A DNA stretch of 64,000 nucleotides. Source: Lusitaniella coriacea LEGE 07157. Lineage in GTDB: Bacteria; Cyanobacteriota; Cyanobacteriia; Cyanobacteriales; Spirulinaceae. The DNA lies in the NCBI RefSeq assembly GCF_015207425.1, contig NZ_JADEWZ010000023.1, positions 1 to 64,000 of the forward strand, given 5' to 3'. Positions 36,827 through 45,789 of this stretch are shown piece after piece. Every line of letters begins with the position of its first letter. Position 1 is the stretch's first letter. Position numbers and translations under genes: made by a program. The notes under the pieces are model-generated. The model was not told the origin of the DNA. It made no database searches and saw only the letters and a list, made by a program, of their open reading frames with translations.

Positions 36827-38284
36827 ATGGCATCCATCCGCGAATTGCACAAACAGCTCGTTCGTAAAGAGCGCACCGCCGTTGAAATTACGACCGAAGC
36901 CTTAGAGCGAATTCAGGCGCTAGAACCTAAATTACACAGTTTCTTGCACGTTACCGCCGATTATGCCCTGGAAACTGCTAGGCAAGTAGACGATAAAATT
37001 GCTGCGGGGGAAACCATCGGGTTACTTGCGGGGATTCCCGTGGGAATTAAGGATAATATGTGTACCCAAGGCATTCCCACCACCTGCGGGTCGCGAATTT
37101 TAGAAAATTTTGTCCCCCCTTACGAATCCAGCGTCACCCAAAAGCTGAAAACAGCAGGGGTTGTGATGGTGGGGAAAACGAACCTCGATGAATTTGCAAT
37201 GGGGAGTTCGACGGAGAATTCCGGCTATCAGGTGACCGCAAATCCTTGGGACACCTCGCGAGTTCCAGGGGGGTCTTCTGGGGGGTCTGCGGCGGCGGTA
37301 GCGGCGGAAGAGTGCGTAGTTGCGTTGGGTTCTGATACGGGAGGTTCGATTCGTCAACCCGCTTCCCTGTGCGGCGTGGTGGGGATGAAACCCACTTACG
37401 GCTTGGTGTCTCGCTATGGATTGGTTGCCTATGCGTCGTCTTTGGATCAAATTGGCCCTTTTGCGCGGACGGTAGAAGATGCAGCAATTTTGTTGGGCGC
37501 GATCGCGGGGTACGATCCCAAAGACTCTACGAGTTTGAATGTGGAAATCCCCAACTATTGGAAGCTCCTACAGCCCAATTTCGCGCCACGGGGTCGCTTG
37601 CGCATCGGCGTGATTAAAGAAACCTTTGGCGGCGGATTGGATTCGGAAGTGGAAGAAAAAGTGAAAACCGCGATCGAAATGCTGCAATATTTAGGGGCAG
37701 AAATCCAGATTGTCTCTTGTCCGACTTTTGGTTACGGATTGCCAGCATATTACATTATTGCTCCCTCTGAAGCCTCGGCGAATTTAGCCCGCTACGATGC
37801 GGTGAAGTATGGCATTCGTACAGAGAAAGCGGATAATTTAGTTTCAATGTATAAGGCAACGCGCGCGCAAGGATTTGGAACGGAAGTCAAGCGGCGCATT
37901 ATGTTGGGAACCTACGCACTTTCTGCGGGATATTACGATGCCTATTATCTCAAAGCGCAAAAAGTACGCACATTAATCAAGCAGGATTTTGAAGCAGCCT
38001 TTGAAAAGGTTGACGTGCTGGTTTGTCCCACCTCCCCCACAACGGCGTTTAAAGCGGGAGAAAAAACCGACGATCCCTTAAGTATGTACCTATCAGATTT
38101 AATGACAATTCCTGTGAACTTGGCGGGTTTGCCTGCGATTAGCGTTCCTTGCGGATTCGATAGCCAGAAGCTTCCCATTGGATTGCAATTAATTGGTAAA
38201 GCCTTGCGAGAAGATTTACTCTTGCAAGTTGCCCATGCTTACGAACAAGCAACGGAATGGCATTTTACAACGCCAAAACTTTAG
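36827..38284 (+). CDS. gatA: Glutamyl-tRNA(Gln) amidotransferase subunit A
   Basis: GatA is the glutaminase/amidase subunit of GatCAB, which converts Glu-tRNA(Gln) to Gln-tRNA(Gln). Its 485 residues show the amidase-signature Ser-cisSer-Lys set: Lys in PVGIKDNMC, the Ser-rich loop [14 protein letters not shown], and [20 protein letters not shown]. It is full length with a normal start. gatB and gatC are not adjacent, as usual in cyanobacteria. The hydrolase gene downstream begins within about 30 bases of its stop or overlaps it. Confidence 0.96.
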   Translation: MASIRELHKQLVRKERTAVEITTEALERIQALEPKLHSFLHVTADYALETARQVDDKIAAGETIGLLAGIPVGIKDNMCTQGIPTTCGSRILENFVPPYESSVTQKLKTAGVVMVGKTNLDEFAMGSSTENSGYQVTANPWDTSRVPGGSSGGSAAAVAAEECVVALGSDTGGSIRQPASLCGVVGMKPTYGLVSRYGLVAYASSLDQIGPFARTVEDAAILLGAIAGYDPKDSTSLNVEIPNYWKLLQPNFAPRGRLRIGVIKETFGGGLDSEVEEKVKTAIEMLQYLGAEIQIVSCPTFGYGLPAYYIIAPSEASANLARYDAVKYGIRTEKADNLVSMYKATRAQGFGTEVKRRIMLGTYALSAGYYDAYYLKAQKVRTLIKQDFEAAFEKVDVLVCPTSPTTAFKAGEKTDDPLSMYLSDLMTIPVNLAGLPAISVPCGFDSQKLPIGLQLIGKALREDLLLQVAHAYEQATEWHFTTPKL

Positions 38285-38313
38285 CGGGAAATTGGGAACT
38301 CAAACCGCAATTG

Positions 38314-39216
38314 ATGCAACGATCTAACTGGTCTTCTATCTCAAACGCAATCTTGAAAATGGTATTAACTGTTGCTGCGGTCGGCGCGATCGCGTATGCT
38401 CTCATTTGTTTGGCTCTACTCAAGTGGCAAACCCGCTTAATCTTTGTTCCCTCTCCCACCATTCAAGGGACTCCGAAGGATCGAGGATTAGACTACGAAG
38501 AGGTTTGGCTCTCGGTTCCCACCCAAAAAGAAACAGTCGAACGATTGCACGGTTGGTGGCTGCCTGCCGCTTCCCAGTCGGAAAATGTCCTATTGTACCT
38601 TCACGGGAATGGAGAGAACATCAGTGCCAATATCGTGCAAGCACAGCCATTTCATCAAGCGGGGTTGGATATTTTTCTGTTCGACTATCGGGGGTATGGA
38701 AAGAGTGAAGGAGATTTTCCCCATGAAGAACAAGTCTATGAAGATGCACAGGTGGCACTCAATTATTTAATCGAGCAACGGGGAATCTCGCCCCAGAATA
38801 TTATCGTTTACGGTCATTCTTTAGGGGGCGCGATCGCGATTGAATTAACTTGGCGCAATCCCAACCTCGCCGGATTGATTGTGGAAAGCTCTTTTACTTC
38901 AATGCGAAAAATCGTCGGGTATTCCAAAGTTTATCGCCTCTTTCCTTCTGGCGTAATCTTGCATCAAAAGTTTGATTCCATTGAGAAAATTAAGTCTCTA
39001 AAAATGCCCCTTCTCTTGATTCATGGAACCGACGATACAACCGTTCCCCATTTCATGAGTCAGGAATTATTTGATGCTGCAACAGAACCCAAGCAGTTTT
39101 TAAGCGTTCCCGATGCGGGTCACAATGACGTGGCAACCGTTGGCGGTTCGTCCTATTTAGAAGCAGTACGCGACTTTCTCCAGCAGGTTAAGCAGCCTCA
39201 AGGACAACCCCATTAG
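38314..39216 (+). CDS. Membrane-anchored alpha/beta hydrolase
   Basis: The 300-residue protein (from the Met at 38314) has one N-terminal hydrophobic helix (MVLTVAAVGAIAYALICLAL) and an alpha/beta hydrolase fold. Features are an HGNGENIS oxyanion segment, FDYRGYGKSEG, the nucleophile elbow GHSLGG, an Asp in HGTDDTTVP and the catalytic His in DAGHND. It resembles the bem46/serine aminopeptidase S33 group. Substrate unknown. The open frame begins at 38257, overlapping gatA by 28 bases. An overlapping start is possible, and no start has a good ribosome-binding site. Confidence 0.85.
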   Translation: MQRSNWSSISNAILKMVLTVAAVGAIAYALICLALLKWQTRLIFVPSPTIQGTPKDRGLDYEEVWLSVPTQKETVERLHGWWLPAASQSENVLLYLHGNGENISANIVQAQPFHQAGLDIFLFDYRGYGKSEGDFPHEEQVYEDAQVALNYLIEQRGISPQNIIVYGHSLGGAIAIELTWRNPNLAGLIVESSFTSMRKIVGYSKVYRLFPSGVILHQKFDSIEKIKSLKMPLLLIHGTDDTTVPHFMSQELFDAATEPKQFLSVPDAGHNDVATVGGSSYLEAVRDFLQQVKQPQGQPH

Positions 39217-39372
39217 AGTATCCCAAGAAAAAAGTTGTTCGATCGCGTCAGACAGACGGGGAGCTGGGGAAGCTGGGGTGAGGAAGAGACAGCGTGAGAT
39301 AGTTTATTGACTGGAGTACTCTTAAAAGAACAGGGAGAGATAAATTTACCCAAACTCGTAACCCTGGTTGAC

Positions 39373-39717
39373 TCAATAATGCCAGTCCGCGATCGCTTCT
39401 TGGGTTTTTTCGTCTGCATCGGGTGCCTCTAGCTGACTCAACGGCACTGCGAGAATATCATCATCCCAAGCAATCTCCACAAACATTTCTCGTTCGCACT
39501 CATCTTCCGGTGCCATGTCCGTCACTTCCACAGTTTTCCCTTCTTTGAGAGGAGAAATACGTCGCTTGTCGATACAAGTTGCTGTGAAGGGGAACTGCAT
39601 TGTGTCTTGCCAGTAGTAGTACCAGCCCATCGCCTGTTCTTCTGGACCATAGGCATCCACTACAATTTCCATTACAATGCGTTCTTTGCGTTCTTCATCT
39701 TTGCTTCTTTTTGGCAC
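39373..39717 (-). CDS. CcbP-like calcium-binding protein
   Basis: The 114-residue acidic protein matches cyanobacterial CcbP, a small calcium-binding protein that in Anabaena sequesters Ca2+ and must be lowered for heterocyst formation. Visible features are MEIVVDAYGPEEQAMGWYYY, FPFTATCIDKRRISPLKEGK and MAPEDECEREMFVEI, with a cluster of Asp/Glu. It ends at DWHY, a few residues earlier than the Anabaena protein as I recall it. The start is GTG with a GAGGG site upstream. This family also occurs in non-heterocystous species, so it does not prove differentiation. Confidence 0.85.
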   Translation of the reverse strand: MPKRSKDEERKERIVMEIVVDAYGPEEQAMGWYYYWQDTMQFPFTATCIDKRRISPLKEGKTVEVTDMAPEDECEREMFVEIAWDDDILAVPLSQLEAPDADEKTQEAIADWHY

Positions 39718-39768
39718 GATACAACCCTCAACTCAACTCTTGAATCGTACATCCTTTACCGTCAAAAA

Positions 39769-40320
39769 TCAGCGTCCTTGCGCCAAGTCAGCGTAAATAA
39801 AGATTTCAACGCCTAACACAACAAGCAGCAGCAATTCTATCCCCGACAAAATCGTTACTGCCACAGGAGGTTGGGAAACGAGAACCCAGAAAATCGATAG
39901 CGCAACAATTCCCGAAAAGACAAACGCAATTTCATCCACAATCAACTGCTGAATTTTACGGCGCTTGCGGTGCTTATCGCTGCGGTGGGCTATCTCCCAA
40001 CCAAAGAGCGTCTCTAAATCCGTATAACCCGTGTATTCCTTCACTTTATCCACCAACTTGTAGCGAATGTAGCGCCCAATTGCCGAAATTTTCTCGTCAT
40101 TTACCACATACGTCCAGCCCAAAATCAAACAAACCCAGGGAATGACCAACAGAGCATAATAGTTAGACGGGTTCGAGACGGCGAAGGAAACAACCGTTCC
40201 AAACAACCCCAGCGTCACGTAAAGCAAATTATCCCGAAAGCCAATTCGTTGAGCCTGTTCCGATTTCAGTTGCTCGTACTCCTTGAAGAGAATTTCTAGA
40301 ATTTGGTCTTTATCGCTCAT
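39769..40320 (-). CDS. Four-helix membrane protein, divergent partner of the nucleosidase-TPR gene
   Basis: 183 residues starting at the ATG 40320 with GGGAG 8 bases upstream. A charged cytosolic N-terminal helix (ILEILFKEYEQLKSEQAQRI) precedes two hydrophobic helices (LLYVTLGLFGTVVSFAV and ALLVIPWVCLILGWTYVV). A soluble helical loop rich in Lys and Arg follows, then two more helices near the C-terminus. The pattern (R-x-x-L near the first membrane helix, then paired helices) resembles integral membrane proteins found beside STAND or nucleotide-signalling defence genes. It is divergent from the 1392-residue gene, whose start lies 149 bases away. A pore-forming effector role is inference only. 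Confidence 0.75.
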   Translation of the reverse strand: MSDKDQILEILFKEYEQLKSEQAQRIGFRDNLLYVTLGLFGTVVSFAVSNPSNYYALLVIPWVCLILGWTYVVNDEKISAIGRYIRYKLVDKVKEYTGYTDLETLFGWEIAHRSDKHRKRRKIQQLIVDEIAFVFSGIVALSIFWVLVSQPPVAVTILSGIELLLLVVLGVEIFIYADLAQGR

Positions 40321-40468
40321 AATCGACTCCCATTTCCGCAAACCCTGCCTCTATTGTGACCGAATCGCGAACGATTCCTCCGCAAGCCTCAGAAATTACC
40401 TTGATTGTGGGCAAATTTGGATTAAGCCGTCAGAATAGTAAATATTTGGTAATGTTCGGGATTCACTT

Positions 40469-43400
40469 ATGCCTCGTGCGGTAATATTGACGGCTCTCCC
40501 TGTTGAATATATGGCGGTTCGTACCCATCTAACGGATCTTCAGGAAGAGATGCACCCTCAAGGAACAATTTACGAACGGGGGAAGTTTATCGCGAATGGA
40601 CAGGAATGGGAGGTGGGAATTGTTGAGGTGGGTGCGGGTAATGCAGGCGCAGCAGTGGAAGCCGAACGCGCGATCGCCTATTTTCAGCCTGAAATCCTCT
40701 TATTTGTGGGAATTGCGGGGGGAATTAAAGATGTCGCGATCGGTGATGTGGTCGCAGCGACAAAGGTTTATGGTTATGAGTCTGGGAAAGTAGGAGAACA
40801 GTTTTTTACGCGACCCGCATTAGGGCAATCAGCTTATGCGCTGGTGCAGAGAGCTAAAGCGGAGGCAAGAAAAGAAGAGTGGTTGCAACGGCTGTCGAAT
40901 CTACCTTCCGCACAACCTCACGTTTTTGTTGCTCCTATTGCTGCTGGGGAAAAGGTTTTAGCTTCCAAACAGTCAGATATTTTTCAGTTTCTGAGGGCAA
41001 GTTATAACGATGCAGTTGCCGTTGATATGGAAAGCTTTGGCTTCCTGAGTGCAGCTTTTGCCTATCCTGAGATTAAGGCAATCGTGATTCGGGGTATTTC
41101 AGACTTAATTGATGGCAAAAATGACAACTCTGTAGAATCCGAAGAAATTCGACAAGAAAAAGCTTCTCTTCATGCTAGTGCCTTTGCTTTTGAGATTCTT
41201 GCCAAATACCAAACGAATGAGACGGGAGCTACCCAGCAATTTCGAGGAGTCGTGCCATGTAGTATAACTTCCAATGAATTACTGGCTGGAATCGGAAAGC
41301 GAGAAGTTGTTGTTAGTAACGAATCAAGCAGGTTCACAGACGAACGTCATAAACGTATTGACCACGCACAAACGTTAATTAACCAAGGGCAATTCAATGA
41401 GGCAATTCAGTATATAGAAAATCTAAAAGCAGAGTTCTGGTATAAGGTAGATAATTCGCTCAAGTATCGTATTTTGGCTAATCTTGGTATAGCAAATTTG
41501 GGACTTGATGAAGTTAACCGTGCAGCAGCAAAATTTTTAGAGGCATTGCAATATAATCCAGAAGATGACCGAGCAATAGCCTACGCAGCAATGGGATATC
41601 TGTTTCAAGAAGACTACGCTCGTGCTGAGAAATCTATTGAAAAAGCGTTAGAGAAAAATCCAGCAAATACGCTTGCTTATTCGTTACTTGTTCGGGTAAT
41701 TCATGTCACTGACCCCATTGAGTCAGTAGTAGAACGAATTCCTCCTGCGTACCGTAATAGCCTAGATGTTTTGGTGGCTTTGGGAGAAGCTGCCTTGAGA
41801 CGCGGACGATGTGACAAAGCAGAAGAATGGTGGCAAACTGCTCTAAAGAGTTGTGATGACAGCAGTATGGATCGTGTTAAAGCGGCTCTGGGTGCTGCTC
41901 TACTAAAACCTATTACTCATTACTATCCACTCATTGCTGTTGGTCAATTACTAGAGACTCAAAAGGATAGTTTGGAAAGAGCAGTTTCTCTCTTCACTGA
42001 CGTTCTAGGAGGAGACTATGTAAGCCCAAAGAATCTATCTCGTTTAAAATTTAATACACTGACAAACAGATCGGCAGCTCTAAGATTACTCAGTCGGCAC
42101 GATGAAGCAATTCGCGATCTTGAAATTGCCCGACAGAAAGAACCAGATAATCCTTACTTGATTAAGCAGCGTGTTTTATTAGCCCATGAGAAAGGAAACG
42201 AGGAAGAAGCATGCCGCTATGCTAAACAAATTTTGTCTTTGCCTGAAACCCCAGAGGCATTTCTATTAGTAGCTAGCTCTTTGATGGCTCGCAATCTAGA
42301 TAGAGAAGCTGAAGACATATTAAACCAGTTTTTGAAAATAGACAGTCATAAACATCTTAAGCAAGAGGCTAATCATCTTAAATTCAACCTGTTTTTGAAT
42401 CGTGGAGACCGAAAAAAGGCAGAAAGTATACTTCATGAGGTAAGCAGTGAAGATCAAGAAAGTGTTTTTACGCTTATCGATCGAATTCGATGGTATAAAT
42501 ATATTGGTTCAGAGGAAAGTATTTCAGCATTAATCGGTCGAGCCAAAACCTTGCTGTTTTCTAACACTTCTATCCAAGCTCAGGTTTATTTTGCCGATCT
42601 CCTCTATTCGTTAAGTTACTATCGAGATGCATCTGAAATTTATGAGCAGTTTGTCGATAAAACTCTTAATAGTAAACTTTCTCAGAAGCTACTTCAGTCT
42701 TACTACTTGGCAGGTAACTACAAAGATGCACTAAGTTTATGCCAGCAGCTACTCGATAAATACGGTTCTCTAGAAACTGTTTCCGAAATGGCTTCCTGTA
42801 TCTATGAATACATCGGCGATCTAGATACTGCTCGGCAAATTTGTGAAGATTACATCAACACTTTTCCGGATGATGTAAGGATGAAGTTGCGACTGGCAGG
42901 GATTAACTATGCGACAAAAGAGTATAGGAAACTAGATCGATTTCTTAATTCAAAACCAAGTACTAAAAGCTTAATTCTGGAAGACATTAAAATCTTAGCT
43001 CGACTCCATAAAGTTAGAGGACGAATCGATGAGTTTCTCGAAACGATCTATGAGATGAGATACCGTTTCTATAATGATACTCAAGTTCACGTTCTCTACC
43101 AAACTTCATATATGCTGGAAGCAAAGAGTAAACCAAGTATTCAGAGCTTTGATGTAGTTGAGGATGGATGCGGTGTTCTTGTAAGCAATGAGTATGGTAA
43201 TGAGCAGTGGTATATCTTGGAAGATCGACTAGATGCAAGCTTGGCGAGGTGTGAACTCAATTCTAGCCAACCACTTTATAAAGCCTTGATTGGTAAGAGT
43301 CTTGGAGAAGAAGTTATTCAGGCAGAAGATACTTTTGGTCGCAATGCTCTCAAAATTTTAGCTATTACAGACAAGTATTTTGCAGCAAGCAAACAAAGCT

Positions 43401-44647
43401 TCTCTGTACTTGAAAATCAACCCGACCTTAAGGGTTTCAGAATGGTTGATATTCCAATGGATGGAGACAAAATATCCTCTGAGTGGCTCCATCAATTCCT
43501 GGAGGGAATACAAAAACTTCAAGATCGCTTTAATACTCTCAAATCCGAATATATTTCTGGCAAGTTCCCCTTGGGTACTGTTGCGATTCTTCAGCATCGT
43601 AATCCGATAGAACTTTGGAAAACTTTAGCACTTGGCTCTTCTCCTTTCATTCATGCATGGTCGAATTTTAAAAATGAAAAATTTGAAGATGCTTTGATCG
43701 CTCTTCAAAAAGGTGGACTTGTCGTTATCGACCCTATCTCGTTGATTACTCTTCACTATTTGGATGTTGCAGATAAAGTTGTAAAAATTTTAGGTGAATT
43801 TGGTATTGCTCAATCGAGCATTGACTTATTTCAAGCTCTAATTGAAGATGCTCAAGGTTTACAGTGTAAAGGCTTTATGACTTTGGGTGTAGAAAATGGG
43901 CAGACGATTAAACAAGAGATTACTCCGGAACAGGTTAGTCATCAGAAAAAGGTTTATGAGAAGATTGTTGACTGGATTAAAGAGAATTGTCTGATTTTAC
44001 CTTGCCACAGAGCGTTAGATATTTATCGAGATGAGAGAAGTAAACTTAGCGAAACGATCGGTACAGCTTTTATTGATACAGTTTTGATTGCTGGAGAGCC
44101 TGGTCGTATTCTATATTCGGACGATCAATGGTTACGCTGGTATGCACGAGCAGATTCGAGTACGCCAGGAGTTTGGACGCAAGTTGTTTTAAAATACTGC
44201 TTTATACAGCAAAACTTAAACGAGTCTCTTTACCAGAAAACCACATTAGAGCTTGTAATGCGTGGCTATACATACACTATTATAGATGCGGATATTTTGA
44301 TGGAAGCAGCTAGACTTTATGAATGGAAAGTAAACCCAATTTATACTTCAGCGTTGAGAGCGCTTGCCAATAAAGCAATTATTTTGCAATATACAGTTTC
44401 AGTGGTAGCAGATTTTCTTCGTCAACTTTATCTTGAAGTTCTTATAACAAATGCTCAGGTAATCAATCCTCGTGATGCTTTAGTTTTTGAGTTGCTTAAG
44501 ATATTGACGAAAGAATGTTCAATAACAGCTTTTATTAAGATACTCAAGCAGTCTATTCGACAAAAATTTCAAGTAATTCCTTTGCAAGAGAAAGAAGTTT
44601 TAGCAGCTATTAACGTCTGGGTTGAATCACAAGATGTACTTACTTGA
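40469..44647 (+). CDS. Nucleosidase/phosphorylase-TPR-GreAB-C-PIN fusion protein (candidate defence protein)
   Basis: 1392 residues. Residues 1-250 are a nucleoside phosphorylase/MTA-SAH nucleosidase-fold domain with an intact-looking site: E188 in AVDMESFGFL and D212 in RGISDLIDG, with GIAGGIKD upstream. Residues ~300-880 are an irregular TPR array. Residues ~893-970 resemble the GreA/GreB C-terminal domain (SSQPLYKALIGKSLGEEV). Residues ~1083-1375 look like a PIN nuclease domain with D1088 (VVIDP), D1203 (FIDTVLIAGE) and D1218/D1219 (LYSDD). PNP-type domains at the N-terminus of large repeat proteins are proposed effectors in bacterial conflict systems. After base ~40700 the gene is AT-rich and lacks the GCGATCGC octamers of its neighbours. 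Domain calls for Gre-C and PIN are by eye. Confidence 0.85.
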   Translation: MPRAVILTALPVEYMAVRTHLTDLQEEMHPQGTIYERGKFIANGQEWEVGIVEVGAGNAGAAVEAERAIAYFQPEILLFVGIAGGIKDVAIGDVVAATKVYGYESGKVGEQFFTRPALGQSAYALVQRAKAEARKEEWLQRLSNLPSAQPHVFVAPIAAGEKVLASKQSDIFQFLRASYNDAVAVDMESFGFLSAAFAYPEIKAIVIRGISDLIDGKNDNSVESEEIRQEKASLHASAFAFEILAKYQTNETGATQQFRGVVPCSITSNELLAGIGKREVVVSNESSRFTDERHKRIDHAQTLINQGQFNEAIQYIENLKAEFWYKVDNSLKYRILANLGIANLGLDEVNRAAAKFLEALQYNPEDDRAIAYAAMGYLFQEDYARAEKSIEKALEKNPANTLAYSLLVRVIHVTDPIESVVERIPPAYRNSLDVLVALGEAALRRGRCDKAEEWWQTALKSCDDSSMDRVKAALGAALLKPITHYYPLIAVGQLLETQKDSLERAVSLFTDVLGGDYVSPKNLSRLKFNTLTNRSAALRLLSRHDEAIRDLEIARQKEPDNPYLIKQRVLLAHEKGNEEEACRYAKQILSLPETPEAFLLVASSLMARNLDREAEDILNQFLKIDSHKHLKQEANHLKFNLFLNRGDRKKAESILHEVSSEDQESVFTLIDRIRWYKYIGSEESISALIGRAKTLLFSNTSIQAQVYFADLLYSLSYYRDASEIYEQFVDKTLNSKLSQKLLQSYYLAGNYKDALSLCQQLLDKYGSLETVSEMASCIYEYIGDLDTARQICEDYINTFPDDVRMKLRLAGINYATKEYRKLDRFLNSKPSTKSLILEDIKILARLHKVRGRIDEFLETIYEMRYRFYNDTQVHVLYQTSYMLEAKSKPSIQSFDVVEDGCGVLVSNEYGNEQWYILEDRLDASLARCELNSSQPLYKALIGKSLGEEVIQAEDTFGRNALKILAITDKYFAASKQSFSVLENQPDLKGFRMVDIPMDGDKISSEWLHQFLEGIQKLQDRFNTLKSEYISGKFPLGTVAILQHRNPIELWKTLALGSSPFIHAWSNFKNEKFEDALIALQKGGLVVIDPISLITLHYLDVADKVVKILGEFGIAQSSIDLFQALIEDAQGLQCKGFMTLGVENGQTIKQEITPEQVSHQKKVYEKIVDWIKENCLILPCHRALDIYRDERSKLSETIGTAFIDTVLIAGEPGRILYSDDQWLRWYARADSSTPGVWTQVVLKYCFIQQNLNESLYQKTTLELVMRGYTYTIIDADILMEAARLYEWKVNPIYTSALRALANKAIILQYTVSVVADFLRQLYLEVLITNAQVINPRDALVFELLKILTKECSITAFIKILKQSIRQKFQVIPLQEKEVLAAINVWVESQDVLT

Positions 44648-44773
44648 ACCAACTTTGCAGAACGGCTGATTGGACGCGCTCTCGCCGGGAATCCTCCTAT
44701 TGACGTTGCGAATGAACTGCGCGATTTGCTGATAGAAGAAATCTACTCGCAGCGCCAAGCGATTGGGGCTTAA
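44648..44773 (+). pseudogene. In-frame coding-like tail beyond the fusion gene's stop
   Basis: Directly after the TGA of the fusion gene the same frame stays open for 41 codons to TAA. It encodes a protein-like tail (ERLIGRALAGNPPIDVANEL, then RDLLIEEIYSQRQAIGA) with host-like codon use (cgc, gcg) unlike the AT-rich gene before it. It may be the remnant C-terminus of a gene replaced by recombination, or an extension lost by a stop mutation. Confidence 0.4.
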
Positions 44774-44788
44774 TCTGCCCAAAATATT

Positions 44789-45384
44789 CTATTGACTTAC
44801 TGTAGAGATTCCCTGCTGAAAAACCCTCACCGCCTCAGCTAAATTCGTCTCGCCGAGCAAAATACAGCGTTTGAGCAGCTCAATATCCAACGCTTCCAAC
44901 CCCGACAGTTCGCTCCGAACCACTTCTTCATACCCCGCTTCTCGCAGGTGATAGAGTTGCAGCGTGCCATCCTCCCAGAACTATACTTCCGGTACGCCCA
45001 GCACCTGATATTTGGGCAACTTACTCAATCCGCCACTGGTATAGACAATTTCAATTGAGAAATCGGGAATTGATTTCGCCTCCCCCAAACAGAAGGATTT
45101 GTCTGCTTGGGTTGAAGCTTCTCCGCTTTTTTCCTGGGTCATCGAACCGGAGGGGTAAAACCGAATCCCTGCATCAACAGAAATGTAGTGACTAAGTAGC
45201 CAATGATTTCCAAAAAGTTTTCGTGTTGGAATCCCGGCATCAGAATTTCAATTGTGCTTGCAAAAAAGGAGAGTTTGACTCCCGGCGAATCTTTTGAAGC
45301 CTTCTGGATTGATTGAAACTGCTCCCACGTTCCGTTGAGTACGACTCGTTGGTCGAGGGTTTCGCGATTGTGTACTTGTCTCAT
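44789..45384 (-). pseudogene. Uma2-family endonuclease pseudogene (frameshift and amber stop)
   Basis: From ATG 45384 the frame reads the Uma2 start (QRVVLNGTWEQFQSIQ, DSPGVKLSFFASTIEILMPG, HENFLEIIGYLVTTF) and then breaks near 45155-45170. The continuation FYPSGSMTQEKSGEASTQAD is in another frame. That frame continues through SIPDFSIEIVYTSGG, KLPKYQVLGVPEV and FWEDGTLQLYHLREAGYEE to a TAG at 44789-44791. A TAG replaces the expected Trp between PEV and FWED. Uma2 is a PD-(D/E)XK nuclease-like family greatly expanded in cyanobacteria; inactivated copies are common. Confidence 0.85.
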
Positions 45385-45789
45385 TAAAACCGCGCCATTC
45401 TCTTCTGCCATTAGGGTAACGCGAGAATATCCGCTAGGATAGAGGGTCTTAAGGGTGCATCGAAAATTTCCGCGATCGCGAAAAGAAAAAAAATCAAGCA
45501 GAACTGAGACTCTCCTCTCAACTTCCACCCGCGATCGCGCAAAAAAAACTGTAAACTTTATTTTTTGAAATCTTCGCGATCCACAAGTTTTTCACTTTTT
45601 AGCAATACTCTATCTAAACAAATCGATCGAAGATACCCCATTCTTCTCTTCTCGATGAGGGAATCGCAATTCTCACCCCCATGAGGTACGCTCATCTATC
45701 GCCTCAAACTGAGAATTTTGACCTCACCCGATGGATAAATGCTATGGATGCAATCGCATCAATGCTGTAAATTTTTAAAAATAGAGATA
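45385..45789. other. Spacer between the Uma2 pseudogene and the next gene
   Basis: AT-rich, with two GCGATCGC octamers near 45473 and 45531. It holds the divergent upstream regions of the pseudogene and the 399-residue gene. An upstream extension of the Uma2 frame to 45528 does not look like the family. Confidence 0.4.

Noticed and set aside
39213-39419. Short minus-strand open frame after the hydrolase gene
   Set aside because: Low-complexity spacer (GGGGAGCTGGGGAAGC) overlapping the end of the CcbP-like gene.
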